Below are positions 32,956 to 40,955 of a stretch of 64,000 bases of DNA, piece after piece. Positions within the stretch are counted from its first letter, which is position 1. Each line of letters starts with the position of its first letter. A program made the position numbers and the translations under genes. The notes under the pieces were generated by a model. The model saw only the letters and a list, made by a program, of their open reading frames with translations, did no database searches and was not told the DNA's origin. The DNA is from G963663365 sp963663365 (GTDB lineage Bacteria > Hinthialibacterota > Hinthialibacteria > Hinthialibacterales > G963663365): assembly GCA_963663365.2 (NCBI GenBank), contig CAXXIH010000004.1, positions 1,419,014-1,483,013 of the forward strand, given 5' to 3'.

Positions 32956-33451
32956 GGGTTTCCTCCTTTACATTCCTCGGCGATGCCAAAAGGCTTCAGA
33001 CACGTATCACGTGCCTTTGGTTAATATTGGGGAGAGTGACGTTTCAAAACTTATGCGGATCGAGTACCGAAATGTGTGACGTACGGCATGCTGTTTGTCA
33101 CTCAGGCTTCTTTTGGTAAATACTTATATAATAATCATTCCTATTTAGGATGATACAGTAGATACTACCACACCGTCAACGGGGACACTATTTTGTTACA
33201 AACTTTGGTCTGTTTATGCCGCTCTTTTGCTGACTGAACCGGAAATCGCGCCGCCCATTTTTCATCCTCCTCCATGACGGCGACCCTACTGATATTCCTG
33301 CGTATTAAAGACCCCAAAACATCTTGCTCCAGTATTTTCGACAGGTCAATAACCTGTGGATGTATGTTCAGGCAAATTATGCGTCGTGATGGATGTACGC
33401 CGCCATCTACCATATTTCGGTAGATGGAATGTTTCCGCTACACTTTGGGTT
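32956..33451. other. Intergenic region, possible mobile-element scar
   Basis: About 500 nt between the peroxidase-like gene and xerD. The part next to 32955 should hold the minus-strand promoter; TATCACGTGCC near 33010 contains a short palindrome. At 33174-33200 the sequence GTCAACGGGGACACTATT followed by TTGTTACAAA resembles terminal sequences of insertion elements. A minus-strand open frame of 82 codons (33165-33413) starts just inside it. No transposase motif was recognised, so the frame is not called as a gene. Confidence 0.35.
33403..33427. other. Perfect hairpin before xerD
   Basis: Inverted repeat CCATCTACC (33403-33411), 7-nt spacer, GGTAGATGG (33419-33427), ending 24 nt before the xerD start codon. 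It could be an operator for a dimeric regulator or an RNA stem that affects xerD translation. No T-tract follows. Confidence 0.55.
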
Positions 33452-34402
33452 ATGGTCCGGCATGAGGTTACAAGTATCGAGTTACGCGGTTTTTTGCACC
33501 ATTTGGGTGTTGAGCGGGGATTGGCGAAGAATACAGTCGCGGCTTATCGGAGGGATCTATCCCACCATCTTGATTGGCTTCAAGAGCAGAAAATTCGGTT
33601 TCCTGGTGGTGTTCATTCGGGAACTGTACAGGATTATTTGCAAAGCCTGCGTGAATCCGACCTGCGTTTGACTTCTCTATCCCGCAAAAGTTCCGCTTTG
33701 CGCACATTTTACGCCTACCTGACTGAAGAAGGCGTCTATACGGAAAGTCCGGCAGAGATGGTGAAACTGCCACGTCGTCGGCCCCAGTTCTCTTCGGCGT
33801 TGGATCGCGATGAAATTCAACAGCTTTTAGACCATGTTGCCGCACAAGAGGAAACACCACTTCGCATCCGTGATGAAGCCATTTTGGAGCTGCTTTATGC
33901 CACGGGTCTGCGTGTTTCCGAACTTGTCAACCTGCGTCCCGGGGATTTGGACATGCAGCAGCTCTATCTACGTACGTTGGGTAAAGGTGGCAAAGAACGT
34001 TTGCTTCCGTTTCACGATGCTGCCCGTAACAAAGTAGAACGCTATTTACAGGAATCCCGGCCGTTGTTGGCAAAGGGAGCAAAGAAACAGAGTGCAAAAA
34101 GCGGTGTACTGTTTCTCAACAAAAACGGCGGGCCATTATCCCGAATCGGTCTATGGCAGAAATTGCGTGCTTACGCTCTTGGTGCAGGCTTAAAAGAGCT
34201 TCCTTCGCCACACACCCTGAGGCACAGCTTTGCCACCCATCTTTTAGAGGGCGGGGCTGATCTACGGGTTGTCCAGGAACTCTTAGGTCATTCCAGTATC
34301 AGTACGACAGAAATTTACACGCATGTCGATCAACGGCGGATGCGCAGTTTGCACCGCGAATTCCATCCCCGCGGCCAATCAAAGTCAAAATCCGGCAAGT
34401 AG
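33452..34402 (+). CDS. xerD: Site-specific tyrosine recombinase XerC/XerD
   Basis: Tyrosine recombinase of 316 residues, the standard Xer length, with the N-terminal SAM-like core-binding domain (1-105) and the catalytic domain (115-305). All catalytic residues are present: Arg154 in ATGLRVSEL, Lys178 in GKGGKER, His254 and Arg257 in HTLRHSF, His280 in LLGHSS and Tyr289 in IYTHV. Xer recombinases resolve chromosome dimers at dif. The start at 33452 is preferred because homology begins there; the longer frame from 33356 runs through the hairpin. XerD is somewhat more likely than XerC, but the two are hard to tell apart without comparison. No phage or integron context is seen. Confidence 0.92.
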   Translation: MVRHEVTSIELRGFLHHLGVERGLAKNTVAAYRRDLSHHLDWLQEQKIRFPGGVHSGTVQDYLQSLRESDLRLTSLSRKSSALRTFYAYLTEEGVYTESPAEMVKLPRRRPQFSSALDRDEIQQLLDHVAAQEETPLRIRDEAILELLYATGLRVSELVNLRPGDLDMQQLYLRTLGKGGKERLLPFHDAARNKVERYLQESRPLLAKGAKKQSAKSGVLFLNKNGGPLSRIGLWQKLRAYALGAGLKELPSPHTLRHSFATHLLEGGADLRVVQELLGHSSISTTEIYTHVDQRRMRSLHREFHPRGQSKSKSGK

Positions 34403-34592
34403 CCTTTAATTACATCTCGGCCGGATGCTGTTCATGTACACCGTCATACCGGATTGATCGGCAGATGGGTTCTTGCCCGGATTGCTTTCAGGTAAAATCT
34501 ACGCACGGTTTGTTTGGGTGCCGGTCGGGGCTTGGCCGGATGTGTTTCCGGCTTGGCCATCTTGTAGGTTCGATAGATTGTGTGGCCTCCGT

Positions 34593-36776
34593 ATGCAAAA
34601 CAATTCACGCTACAAAAAATTGACAATCATTCTCATTCGGCCCTCAAAGTACGACGATGAGGGGTATGTGATCCGGCATTTGCGAGGCACGTTGCCAAGC
34701 AACACGCTGAGCTGTTTGAACAGTCTCACAGAAGACGCGATCCAGAGAGGTGAGTTGGGTGATGTGAAAGTCCGGATCGTGAATCTGGATGAAATTGTCA
34801 CTCATGTTAATCCCGCCCGGCTTGCACGCAAATACCTTCGAGAAAATACCAAAGTTGTTGTCGGTTTGGTTGGTGTGCAAACCAATCAGCTGCCGCGTGC
34901 ACGCGATTTGGCGCACGAATTCAAAGCGTATGGCTGTGATGTGATGATCGGCGGTTTTCATGTCAGTGGAGCCATAGCCATGTCCCCCTCCATGCCTGCC
35001 GAGTGCCAAACGCTCATGGAAGACGGGATTACATTGGTGGCCGGTGAAGTAGAAGAGCAATGGGCGGGTATTTTGCAGGATGCTTTAAAAGATCAACTTC
35101 AGCCTTTTTATGACTATCTCAATGAACTTCCCGACTTATATGACAAGCCGGTGCCTAAAGCGGCTTCCAAAACGCAACGCAAATTTGTGCTCCACGCAAC
35201 AGGAACAATCGATGCAGGCCGTGGCTGCCCGTTCAATTGCTCGTTTTGCACGATCATCAATGTTCAAGGCCGTAAAATGCGTTATCGCAGTGCGGATCTG
35301 ATACTGCATCGCATTCGTTCCAACTACTTTTTAAAGCGTAAAAAGGGAATTCGGCATTATTTCTTCACCGATGATAATTTTGCCCGCAATCCCAACTGGG
35401 AAGAGATTTTTGACGGTCTTATACGTCTGCGCGATGAGCACAATATTGCCATTGATTTTATGATGCAGGTCGATGTTCTTGCGACTCGGAATGCGAGGTT
35501 TGTCGAGAAGGCGGCCCGGGCGGGATGTGTGCAGGTCTTTATCGGAATGGAAGCCCTGCGCGATGATAATCTGGAAGCGGCGGGCAAGAAACAAAACCGT
35601 ATTACGGATTATAAAACTATGATTGCCACATGGCATGAATTGGGAGTTGTTTGCCATGTGGGTTATATCATCGGTTTTCCGCATGATACTTATGAACGCG
35701 TGATGGAAGATGTGCGGACATTGCGCGATGAGTTGTTGGTGGATCAAGCATCGTTCTTTATGCTCACGCCCTTGCCCGGTTCAATGGACCACAAACGAGC
35801 GGTCGAAGCGGGTGTGCCTTTGGATCCGGACTATAACCGATTTGATTCATTTCATGCTTCCATGCCTCATCCACTAATGACTGAGGAAGAATGGACCCGC
35901 GCTTTTCACGACGCGTGGCATGAGTTCTACTCGTTCGATCAAATCCGCAAATCTCTGCTTCGGCAGAATCCGCATACGTATTGGGCTGTCCTAAAGAATA
36001 TGATCTGGTACCGCGCGGGCATGATCGAAAACGCCCATCCAATGATTACCGGATTTGTACGCCTTAAAGACCGCAAATCGCGCCGTCCGGGATTTCCAAT
36101 TGAAAGACGTTGGAGTTTTTTCAAACGCCGGATCCGCGAGCACGCATATATCATTCGGGAATACATCAGGCTCTATTTTGAAATGCAGGAACTTTGGCTG
36201 TTGACCCGCATCCGCCGCGAAGAATATGCGTTTTTAGGCGATCTTCGCCGCCTCGCCGATAAATCAATGCAAGAGGCCAAACTGAATTGGGCCAAAGTCC
36301 ATAAAGAGTTAGGGGCGCGTTTTGACAATCTTAAAGGTTCGGTGGGATCCCAAGCCGGTCGATTTGGATTGCATATGTCCGAACGGCTGGATGCTATGCG
36401 CGAGGCGTTTGGCAGCTCGGTGCAGGCCGCCGGAGTGAAAATCTCTGTAAGCGCTCAAGCGATGCAAAACGCTAAAAATTCCTTATCGGCGCGCGCTATA
36501 GCGATGCAGTCCGAATTCGCGGATTTGCGTCTTAAATACCTGCCACCCATGAAACGGCCCACCTGGCTGCGGCGATTTATGAGCCGGATAAACTTGTTTT
36601 CTATGAGCCGTATTGAAACACGCCGCCACCTCACAGAATATTGGCGAAAAACGGGCGAAGCAGTTCGTAAATTCAAGTTTTGGCGGCTTAATCCGATTAA
36701 ATTGTCATGGAACTTGGCCCGCGATACCAAATATACGCTTTCTTTTTTATTTGCGATGATGGCCGAGCGTTATTGA
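34593..36776 (+). CDS. B12-binding radical SAM protein with a long helical C-terminal extension
   Basis: Protein of 727 residues. An N-terminal Rossmann-like B12-binding domain (about 10-165; VVVGLVGVQTNQLPRARDLA, GGFHVSGA) is followed by a radical SAM core with the iron-sulfur cysteines in GCPFNCSFC (212, 216, 219), HYFFTDDNFARNPNW, VFIGMEALRDDNL and GYIIGFPHDTYE. This architecture belongs to the large family of methyltransferases and lipid- or natural-product-modifying enzymes; the substrate is unknown. The last 250 residues are an unusual basic, amphipathic helical region (LRRLADKSMQEAKLNWAKVHKEL, VKISVSAQAMQNAKNSL) with two aromatic patches, perhaps for membrane association. ATG 34593 is preferred over 34473, since the first strand TIILIRPSKY then lies near the start. 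Confidence 0.85.
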   Translation: MQNNSRYKKLTIILIRPSKYDDEGYVIRHLRGTLPSNTLSCLNSLTEDAIQRGELGDVKVRIVNLDEIVTHVNPARLARKYLRENTKVVVGLVGVQTNQLPRARDLAHEFKAYGCDVMIGGFHVSGAIAMSPSMPAECQTLMEDGITLVAGEVEEQWAGILQDALKDQLQPFYDYLNELPDLYDKPVPKAASKTQRKFVLHATGTIDAGRGCPFNCSFCTIINVQGRKMRYRSADLILHRIRSNYFLKRKKGIRHYFFTDDNFARNPNWEEIFDGLIRLRDEHNIAIDFMMQVDVLATRNARFVEKAARAGCVQVFIGMEALRDDNLEAAGKKQNRITDYKTMIATWHELGVVCHVGYIIGFPHDTYERVMEDVRTLRDELLVDQASFFMLTPLPGSMDHKRAVEAGVPLDPDYNRFDSFHASMPHPLMTEEEWTRAFHDAWHEFYSFDQIRKSLLRQNPHTYWAVLKNMIWYRAGMIENAHPMITGFVRLKDRKSRRPGFPIERRWSFFKRRIREHAYIIREYIRLYFEMQELWLLTRIRREEYAFLGDLRRLADKSMQEAKLNWAKVHKELGARFDNLKGSVGSQAGRFGLHMSERLDAMREAFGSSVQAAGVKISVSAQAMQNAKNSLSARAIAMQSEFADLRLKYLPPMKRPTWLRRFMSRINLFSMSRIETRRHLTEYWRKTGEAVRKFKFWRLNPIKLSWNLARDTKYTLSFLFAMMAERY

Positions 36777-36874
36777 CAGATTCTGTTTCGGATTGGTTTT
36801 TGCCCTAATCATGTTGCGCCGATTGGTACTACACTAGCGTATTGAGCGATTCTTTAACTGCCCAAAGGTGGCGT

Positions 36875-37111
36875 ATGAAACACTGGGATGTTGTCTGTAA
36901 AAAATGCAACCGGATGCTTGTTGATGGTGAATGGGTGGACGCTGGATTGCCGACTCATGGACGGGTTACTACCACGATTTGCCCTGATTGCCAGCCTGCA
37001 GAACAGGCCCAGCCCAAGAAGTCCGAAAAGCCGAAATCATCCGGCAAAGGTATGGTGTTTCAACAGCTTAAACGGGCCAAAGCGGCCCTCAGCAAGCGTT
37101 TCTCGTCGTGA
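36875..37111 (+). CDS. Small two-CxxC zinc-ribbon protein
   Basis: Protein of 78 residues starting MKHWDVVCKKCNRML. Two CxxC pairs (CKKC and CPDC) spaced about 26 residues apart should bind one zinc ion. The remainder is basic and rich in Lys, Pro and Ser (AEQAQPKKSEKPKSSGKG), ending in a helix. A role in nucleic-acid or protein binding is possible but unproven. AAAGGTGG sits 2 nt before the ATG at 36875, preferred over the TTG at 36842. The stop overlaps the start GTG of tsaC by 4 nt (GTGA), which indicates coupling. Confidence 0.65.
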   Translation: MKHWDVVCKKCNRMLVDGEWVDAGLPTHGRVTTTICPDCQPAEQAQPKKSEKPKSSGKGMVFQQLKRAKAALSKRFSS

Positions 37112-37743
37112 CTTCTTCTTGCCGAATGCTCCCCGCTGATAACCAGGCCCAAAAGGCTTGTCTCCAAATCCTGCAATCGGATGGTCTGGTTGTATTGCCG
37201 ACCGATACTGTTTATGGCGTTGCCGCTTTGGCCGATTCGGAGATCGCCCTAGATCGGCTTTTTGCGGCAAAAGGACGGTCCGATGGAACTCCGGTGGCCC
37301 TGTTACGCCCCCGCGATCCGGATTGGGCAGCGCTGGGCATCGCCCCTAATGATTCCCTAAATCGCTTGGCAGAGTCTTTTTGGCCCGGCGCATTGACAAT
37401 ATTGTTAAAAACTGAACGGACTTGGGATGTGCGGCTCGATGGAGGGCGAAGCCTTTTGGGAATCCGGATTCCGGATTGTGAATGGCTGCTAACATTGCTT
37501 GCCATGATTGAGGCGCCGCTTGCCGTCACCAGCGCCAACCTTTCAGGGGAGCCGGATATTCGCGATCTTGGCCATTTATCAGCAGCATTGACCGCTCATG
37601 TTCAAGTGGTTGTCGATGCCGGATCGCTACCGGGAGGAATACCTTCAACTGTGATTGACTTAAGTACCGGGATGCCCCATCTGGTGCGCGAGGGAGCAAT
37701 CCCTTTTCATGAAATCGAGAGTGTGCTGCAAGTCGAGGATTGA
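37108..37743 (+). CDS. tsaC: Threonylcarbamoyl-AMP synthase (TsaC/Sua5/YrdC family)
   Basis: Makes threonylcarbamoyl-AMP from threonine, bicarbonate and ATP for the t6A37 modification of ANN-decoding tRNAs. It has 211 residues, the size of the short TsaC form without the Sua5 C-terminal domain. Landmarks are LVVLPTDTVYGVAALAD, LDRLFAAKGRSDGTPVALL, FWPGALTILLK, LGIRIPDCEW and LAVTSANLSGEPD; STVIDLSTGMPHLVREG closes the domain. The start may be GTG 37108, which overlaps the upstream stop, or ATG 37126. It is the second gene of a two-gene unit with the zinc-ribbon protein. Confidence 0.92.
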   Translation: MTSSCRMLPADNQAQKACLQILQSDGLVVLPTDTVYGVAALADSEIALDRLFAAKGRSDGTPVALLRPRDPDWAALGIAPNDSLNRLAESFWPGALTILLKTERTWDVRLDGGRSLLGIRIPDCEWLLTLLAMIEAPLAVTSANLSGEPDIRDLGHLSAALTAHVQVVVDAGSLPGGIPSTVIDLSTGMPHLVREGAIPFHEIESVLQVED

Positions 37744-37786
37744 CAGTCTGTCACAAGATTCAGAGGGCCTGCAACAGGACAGTTTG

Positions 37787-37816
37787 TTGACATAAGCAAG
37801 CGGCAAACCTTATATT
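37787..37816 (+). promoter_or_regulatory. Sigma70-type promoter of the pilin gene
   Basis: TTGACA (37787-37792), an 18-nt spacer and TATATT (37811-37816), about 95 nt before the pilin ATG. The upstream gene tsaC ends 46 nt earlier, so this is a separate transcription unit. Confidence 0.65.
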
Positions 37817-37840
37817 CCTAGATAAATCGCTACAATCTTT

Positions 37841-37882
37841 TGTACTATCGGCGATTCTGCGCCGGTGGGTACATTTAGTACA
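37841..37882 (+). promoter_or_regulatory. Nested hairpin in the pilin mRNA leader
   Basis: Outer stem TGTACTA (37841-37847) with TAGTACA (37876-37882), perfect 7 bp, encloses an inner stem CGGCG/CGCCG around ATTCTG. It lies about 20 nt inside the predicted transcript and 28 nt before the ATG. It may stabilise the message or regulate it. It does not match a riboswitch class that I can recognise. Confidence 0.5.
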
Positions 37883-37910
37883 AAACCAATCGAATTAAAG
37901 GCTGAAACTC

Positions 37911-38684
37911 ATGCGCTCAAGGTCTGGCTTTACATTGATCGAACTACTCGTGGTAGTAGCTATTATTGGGATTCTAGCGGCTATTGCCACAGTGAATTTC
38001 CAGAGCTATTTACGGCGGGCGAAATTCACCGAAACGAAAACATTGATAAGCCAGATGGACCTTCTTATCTCGGCCATCAAAGTTGATGAGAAGCGTTATC
38101 CCGAAAGCTATAACATTTACGAGTTGGCGCGAAAGCTGACCGAGACCGGCAAAGATCAACTCAATACTTCCGGTAAACACGTGCGCTATTGGAACAATGG
38201 TGCGAATCCCTTTGAGGTGGATGAATACGGCAACACGCGTACTGATGCTCCCGTGTCTGATCAGTTGCAGACAGCGCTTGGATCCAATTACAACAAACTG
38301 CAAGTGAATATCGATAGTAGCAACAGCAGCGATCAAGTCGGGCCGATCATTGTCGATAGCTGGGGAATGCCGATTCTGTATATTTCCAGCAGCTCGTATT
38401 GCCCCAGCAATCGCTGTAATTCCGATCCAAGTTTTGGTACAACCCGCCCCGGCGCATATCAGATGCAATACGATCAAAACCGCGATCCTGTACAAAGGAT
38501 GAAACCCTTTAATACCAGCGGTTTTCAGTTGATGTCTTTCGGCCCCAATAAATCCACCGCGGATTCGACCGATACCAAAACCGGCGGCATCGGTTCGTTG
38601 CTTTGGAACGACGATATCGATAACAATGGCGACGGCAATAAGGATATGGGTGACGAAGCCGAAGACGATATTGGGAATTACTAA
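37911..38684 (+). CDS. Type IV pilin/type II secretion pseudopilin-like protein
   Basis: Protein of 257 residues with a class III signal: a short basic leader MRSRSG, then FTLIELLVVVAIIGILAAIATVNF with the Glu at +5 after the cleavage site. PilD-type peptidase would cut after the Gly and N-methylate the Phe. The following helix (AKFTETKTLISQMDLLISAIKVDEKRYPES) resembles the GspG/major pseudopilin arrangement. The C-terminal domain is longer than GspG and ends in acidic DNNGDGNKDMGDEAEDD, a possible calcium loop. No other pilus or T2SS gene is adjacent. Own promoter at 37787, terminator at 38742. Confidence 0.85.
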   Translation: MRSRSGFTLIELLVVVAIIGILAAIATVNFQSYLRRAKFTETKTLISQMDLLISAIKVDEKRYPESYNIYELARKLTETGKDQLNTSGKHVRYWNNGANPFEVDEYGNTRTDAPVSDQLQTALGSNYNKLQVNIDSSNSSDQVGPIIVDSWGMPILYISSSSYCPSNRCNSDPSFGTTRPGAYQMQYDQNRDPVQRMKPFNTSGFQLMSFGPNKSTADSTDTKTGGIGSLLWNDDIDNNGDGNKDMGDEAEDDIGNY

Positions 38685-38693
38685 GAATTAAAC

Positions 38694-38717
38694 GCGAATC
38701 CGGTTTGTAGGATTCGC
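38694..38717 (+). other. Small hairpin after the pilin gene
   Basis: Inverted repeat GCGAATCC (38694-38701) and GGATTCGC (38710-38717) with an 8-nt loop, 9 nt after the pilin stop. It has no T-tract; the functional terminator is probably the next hairpin at 38742. Confidence 0.5.
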
Positions 38718-38741
38718 ATCTTCAACTACCTTTCGGTTAGC

Positions 38742-38770
38742 AAGGCGTTCGATTTTCGGACGCCTTTTTT
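38742..38770 (+). terminator. Intrinsic terminator of the pilin gene
   Basis: Stem AAGGCGT (38742-38748) and ACGCCTT (38760-38766) with an 11-nt loop, running into TTTTTT. Classical Rho-independent terminator. It borders directly on the aldehyde dehydrogenase remnant of the opposite strand. Confidence 0.8.
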
Positions 38771-38775
38771 GTGTT

Positions 38776-39019
38776 TGCCGCCATCAACAGGGAAAAATTC
38801 CAGGGGATGATCTGACCAACCACGCCCATAGGCTCGCGTAGCGTGTGGTTCAAGAAATTTCCGCTCACAGGGATGGTGTCGCCCTGGATCTTATCGGCCA
38901 ATCCCGCATAGTGGCGTAAGCAATCGATGGTCATGGGAACATCCGCCGCCATGGTTTCGCGGATTGGCTTTCCGTTATCCAATGTTTCCAGGCGGGCGAT
39001 TTCCGGAGCGTTATTGTTC
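38776..39019 (-). pseudogene. Aldehyde dehydrogenase fragment
   Basis: Minus-strand reading gives about 80 residues plainly from the middle of an NAD-dependent aldehyde dehydrogenase: LETLDNGKPIRET, LRHYAGLADKIQGDTIPV and REPMGVVGQIIPWNFSLLMAA, the start of the NAD-binding core. Both ends are missing: similarity stops after LLMAA at the pilin terminator, and upstream of NNNAPEIAR there is no ALDH-like sequence. At under one fifth of the family's ~490 residues, with no catalytic Cys, it is a decayed remnant. Confidence 0.8.
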
Positions 39020-39211
39020 CCATACCTATAACCTCCCGGTGTTTTGTGCACCCAGGCATGACAGCCTGAATGTGGATCCTCACCCATTCTTTTCATGAAC
39101 CCAAGGGCTGTTATTCGGATTCAGTGCGGGCCGGATTTGCAAAACGAGACATTTCCGGGGCTTTCGTTCAAACGGATGGCGCTTATGCTGTGCGGGAGAT
39201 TTGGAGCCGAT

Positions 39212-39487
39212 ATGAGTGTTTCACTACAAGTCAGGGTGAATCCCAGAAGCAGCCGTTCTCAGATCATTGGCCGCCATGGGCCGGGGATTAAGGCCAGCCT
39301 TCTTTCCCCACCGGCCGAGGGCCGCGCCAACCGTGAGCTCTGCCAGTTGATCGCCAAATGGCTTGGCGTTGCCAAGTCTTCTGTGCAAATCCGCCATGGA
39401 GAGCATGGACGGGATAAGCATGTTGAGATTGATGGACTAACCGAAACTGTCCTACAGGAGGCCTTATCATCGCTGAAGGACGTCTGA
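39212..39487 (+). CDS. YggU/DUF167 family protein
   Basis: Small protein of 91 residues typical of the YggU/UPF0235 family: MSVSLQVRVNPRSSRSQIIG, IKASLLSPPAEGRANRELCQLIAKWLGVAKSSVQI and a GEHGRDKHVEIDG strand. The biochemical role of the family is unknown. GGAG lies 5 nt before ATG 39212; earlier in-frame ATGs lie in the degenerate ALDH area. Its last codons overlap the start of the thymidylate kinase reading frame, so the two are probably translated from one message. Confidence 0.85.
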   Translation: MSVSLQVRVNPRSSRSQIIGRHGPGIKASLLSPPAEGRANRELCQLIAKWLGVAKSSVQIRHGEHGRDKHVEIDGLTETVLQEALSSLKDV

Positions 39488-40110
39488 TTACAGTCGAAGG
39501 GATTGAAGGCGCGGGCAAAAGCACGCTGATTCGGTGTATCCAGCCCTGGTTGGAGGCGCGCGGGCACCGGGTGCTTGCCTTGCGTGAGCCTGGGGGTACT
39601 CCTGCGGGTGAGAAGATACGCGGATTGGTGAAAGACAGGGATATACCGTTGGCGCCATGGACCGAACTGCTGCTTTTTGAGGCCGCTCGCCATCAACTGG
39701 TGCAAGAAGTGATCGTGCCCGCCCTCCAGGAAGGCACAATCGTGATTTTGGACCGGTTTTACGATTCGACTACCGCCTATCAGGGGTATGGGCGTGGCCT
39801 GGATTTACAGTCGGTGCAGCGGCTCCACAATCTGGCCTGCGGTGAAATTCGGCCTCACATCACTCTTCTGCTCGATATCGAACCCCGCGATGGACTGAAG
39901 CGCGTCCAAGGCGATGAGCTGCGGGATCCAAACGCCCATTACCAGGACCGGTTTGAGCAAGAGGAACAATCTTTTTTGCAGCGCGTCCGCCAAGGATTTT
40001 TAAAATTGGCTGAAGAAGAATCCGAACGTTTTATTGTACTTGATGCCGGATTGAGGATGGATGATGTCGGCCGTAAGGCTTGTACAATGCTTGAAGAGCG
40101 CGGTTTTTGA
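39469..40110 (+). CDS. tmk: Thymidylate kinase, probably with an ATC start codon
   Basis: Phosphorylates dTMP to dTDP; 213 residues counted from 39469, the normal length. The P-loop GIEGAGKST, LREPGGTPAGE, the DRFYDSTTAYQGYGRGL nucleotide motif and a C-terminal LDAGLRMDDVGRK are all present. The reading frame from the stop at 39430 to beyond the P-loop contains no ATG, GTG or TTG. An ideal AGGAGG (39456-39461) stands 7 nt before ATC at 39469, which would give (M)AEGRLITVEGIEGAGKST, exactly the usual Tmk N-terminus. The first ATG in frame is 39550, which would delete the P-loop. So the start is most likely ATC, unless the base is an error. Confidence 0.88.
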   Translation: MAEGRLITVEGIEGAGKSTLIRCIQPWLEARGHRVLALREPGGTPAGEKIRGLVKDRDIPLAPWTELLLFEAARHQLVQEVIVPALQEGTIVILDRFYDSTTAYQGYGRGLDLQSVQRLHNLACGEIRPHITLLLDIEPRDGLKRVQGDELRDPNAHYQDRFEQEEQSFLQRVRQGFLKLAEEESERFIVLDAGLRMDDVGRKACTMLEERGF

Positions 40111-40238
40111 TAGCGGGCTTTTCAGAATTATGATTAAAAAAGGACATGTAAAATAAGGGTTCTTTTTATAATTATATAGATACGTATGTATGTATCTACG
40201 GAGTTCTTTCATTCGATTGTCAGCAATTGGAATCAAGA

Positions 40239-40448
40239 ATGGGTAGACTACAACAGTTTTCGGGGCAAGACGGGGATAACCGGCCCTGGGGATTGCTAGT
40301 TGAATTTGAATTCGATTATCACGGGTGGCTGCGGGGGAGCGCCATACGATTCGTTTCAACAACCGGAGTGGGATACGGGTTGGACATAACCGGCAAACAA
40401 GCCGCGAACCTGTCGTCCTTTTTACTTGACTCATTGTCCGGCAATTAA
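40239..40448 (+). CDS. Possible small protein
   Basis: Open frame of 69 residues starting MGRLQQFSGQDGDNRPWG, with a plausible folded core (LLVEFEFDYHGWLRGSAIRFV, TGKQAANLSSFLLDSL). GGAATCAA lies a few bases before the ATG. No family recognised and no neighbour link; it may be a real small gene or chance. A short AT-rich palindrome (AGATAC...GTATCT, about 40178-40197) lies upstream. Confidence 0.35.
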   Translation: MGRLQQFSGQDGDNRPWGLLVEFEFDYHGWLRGSAIRFVSTTGVGYGLDITGKQAANLSSFLLDSLSGN

Positions 40449-40844
40449 TTCCGTGTCGGAACCGCCCGGCATAGATATAATCAAAAATCATCGCAATCTG
40501 CCGATGATAATGCAGTTGCAAAGTCACTTAATGCCGGTTGTTGTGAATTCAAAAACCATGCATTGAGTGGGGGTGAATCTCCCCTGAAAACGCTTTGCAA
40601 GTGAACGTAACTAGTGAGGATGTCAGGGTTTGTGTCCGGTCTGGCGTCCAGAGTGGACATTGGAAAATTAATATGACGGTGTTCAGATGTTCATGTCGTG
40701 GTGAAACGGTTAAGCCTGGCAGAACAAGGGATGCAGAGATTCAGAATTTGAATAAGGCATTTTCATTTTTTGAATATAGGCCAAATTGGCTCGTGCCAAA
40801 GGTCAATGAGCATGACGTATCTTAAGGTATTACCGTGTTTTTTG
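40449..40844. other. Noncoding stretch before the giant gene
   Basis: About 400 nt without a convincing gene. It contains a short GGGG...CCCC hairpin near 40569-40584 and a GTCC...GGAC pairing near 40633-40658, so a structured RNA is possible. No known RNA family was recognised. An open frame of 76 codons at 40595-40825 has no ribosome-binding site and is not called. Confidence 0.35.
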
Positions 40845-40874
40845 TTGACATACGTTTCGCTTGCATGCTATGGT
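40845..40874 (+). promoter_or_regulatory. Promoter of the giant surface-protein gene
   Basis: TTGACA (40845-40850), an 18-nt spacer and TATGGT (40869-40874, 4/6 match). It lies about 240 nt before the start codon at 41118, so the message has a long leader. Confidence 0.55.
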
Positions 40875-40892
40875 TTGGGCCGACCTTATAAA

Positions 40893-40955
40893 CTGAAGGG
40901 GCAAAGTGCCCCCATTCAGTGGGTATATTTGTGTATCCGAAATCATTGATTTCGG
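40893..40955 (+). promoter_or_regulatory. Two hairpins in the leader of the giant gene
   Basis: First hairpin: CTGAAGGGGCA, loop AAG, TGCCCCCATTCAG (40893-40919), 11 bp with a two-base bulge. Second: CCGAAATC, loop ATT, GATTTCGG (40937-40955), perfect 8 bp. Both begin within 90 nt of the predicted transcription start. Such 5' stems often protect abundant long messages from decay; regulation is equally possible. No known riboswitch was recognised. Confidence 0.6.

Noticed and set aside
40595..40825. Open frame of 76 codons upstream of the giant gene
   Set aside because: No ribosome-binding site, odd composition, and it overlaps possible RNA stems.
40449..40844. Known structured RNA (tmRNA, SRP RNA, RNase P or c-di-GMP riboswitch)
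   Set aside because: Short stems exist, but none of the conserved sequences of these RNAs could be recognised.
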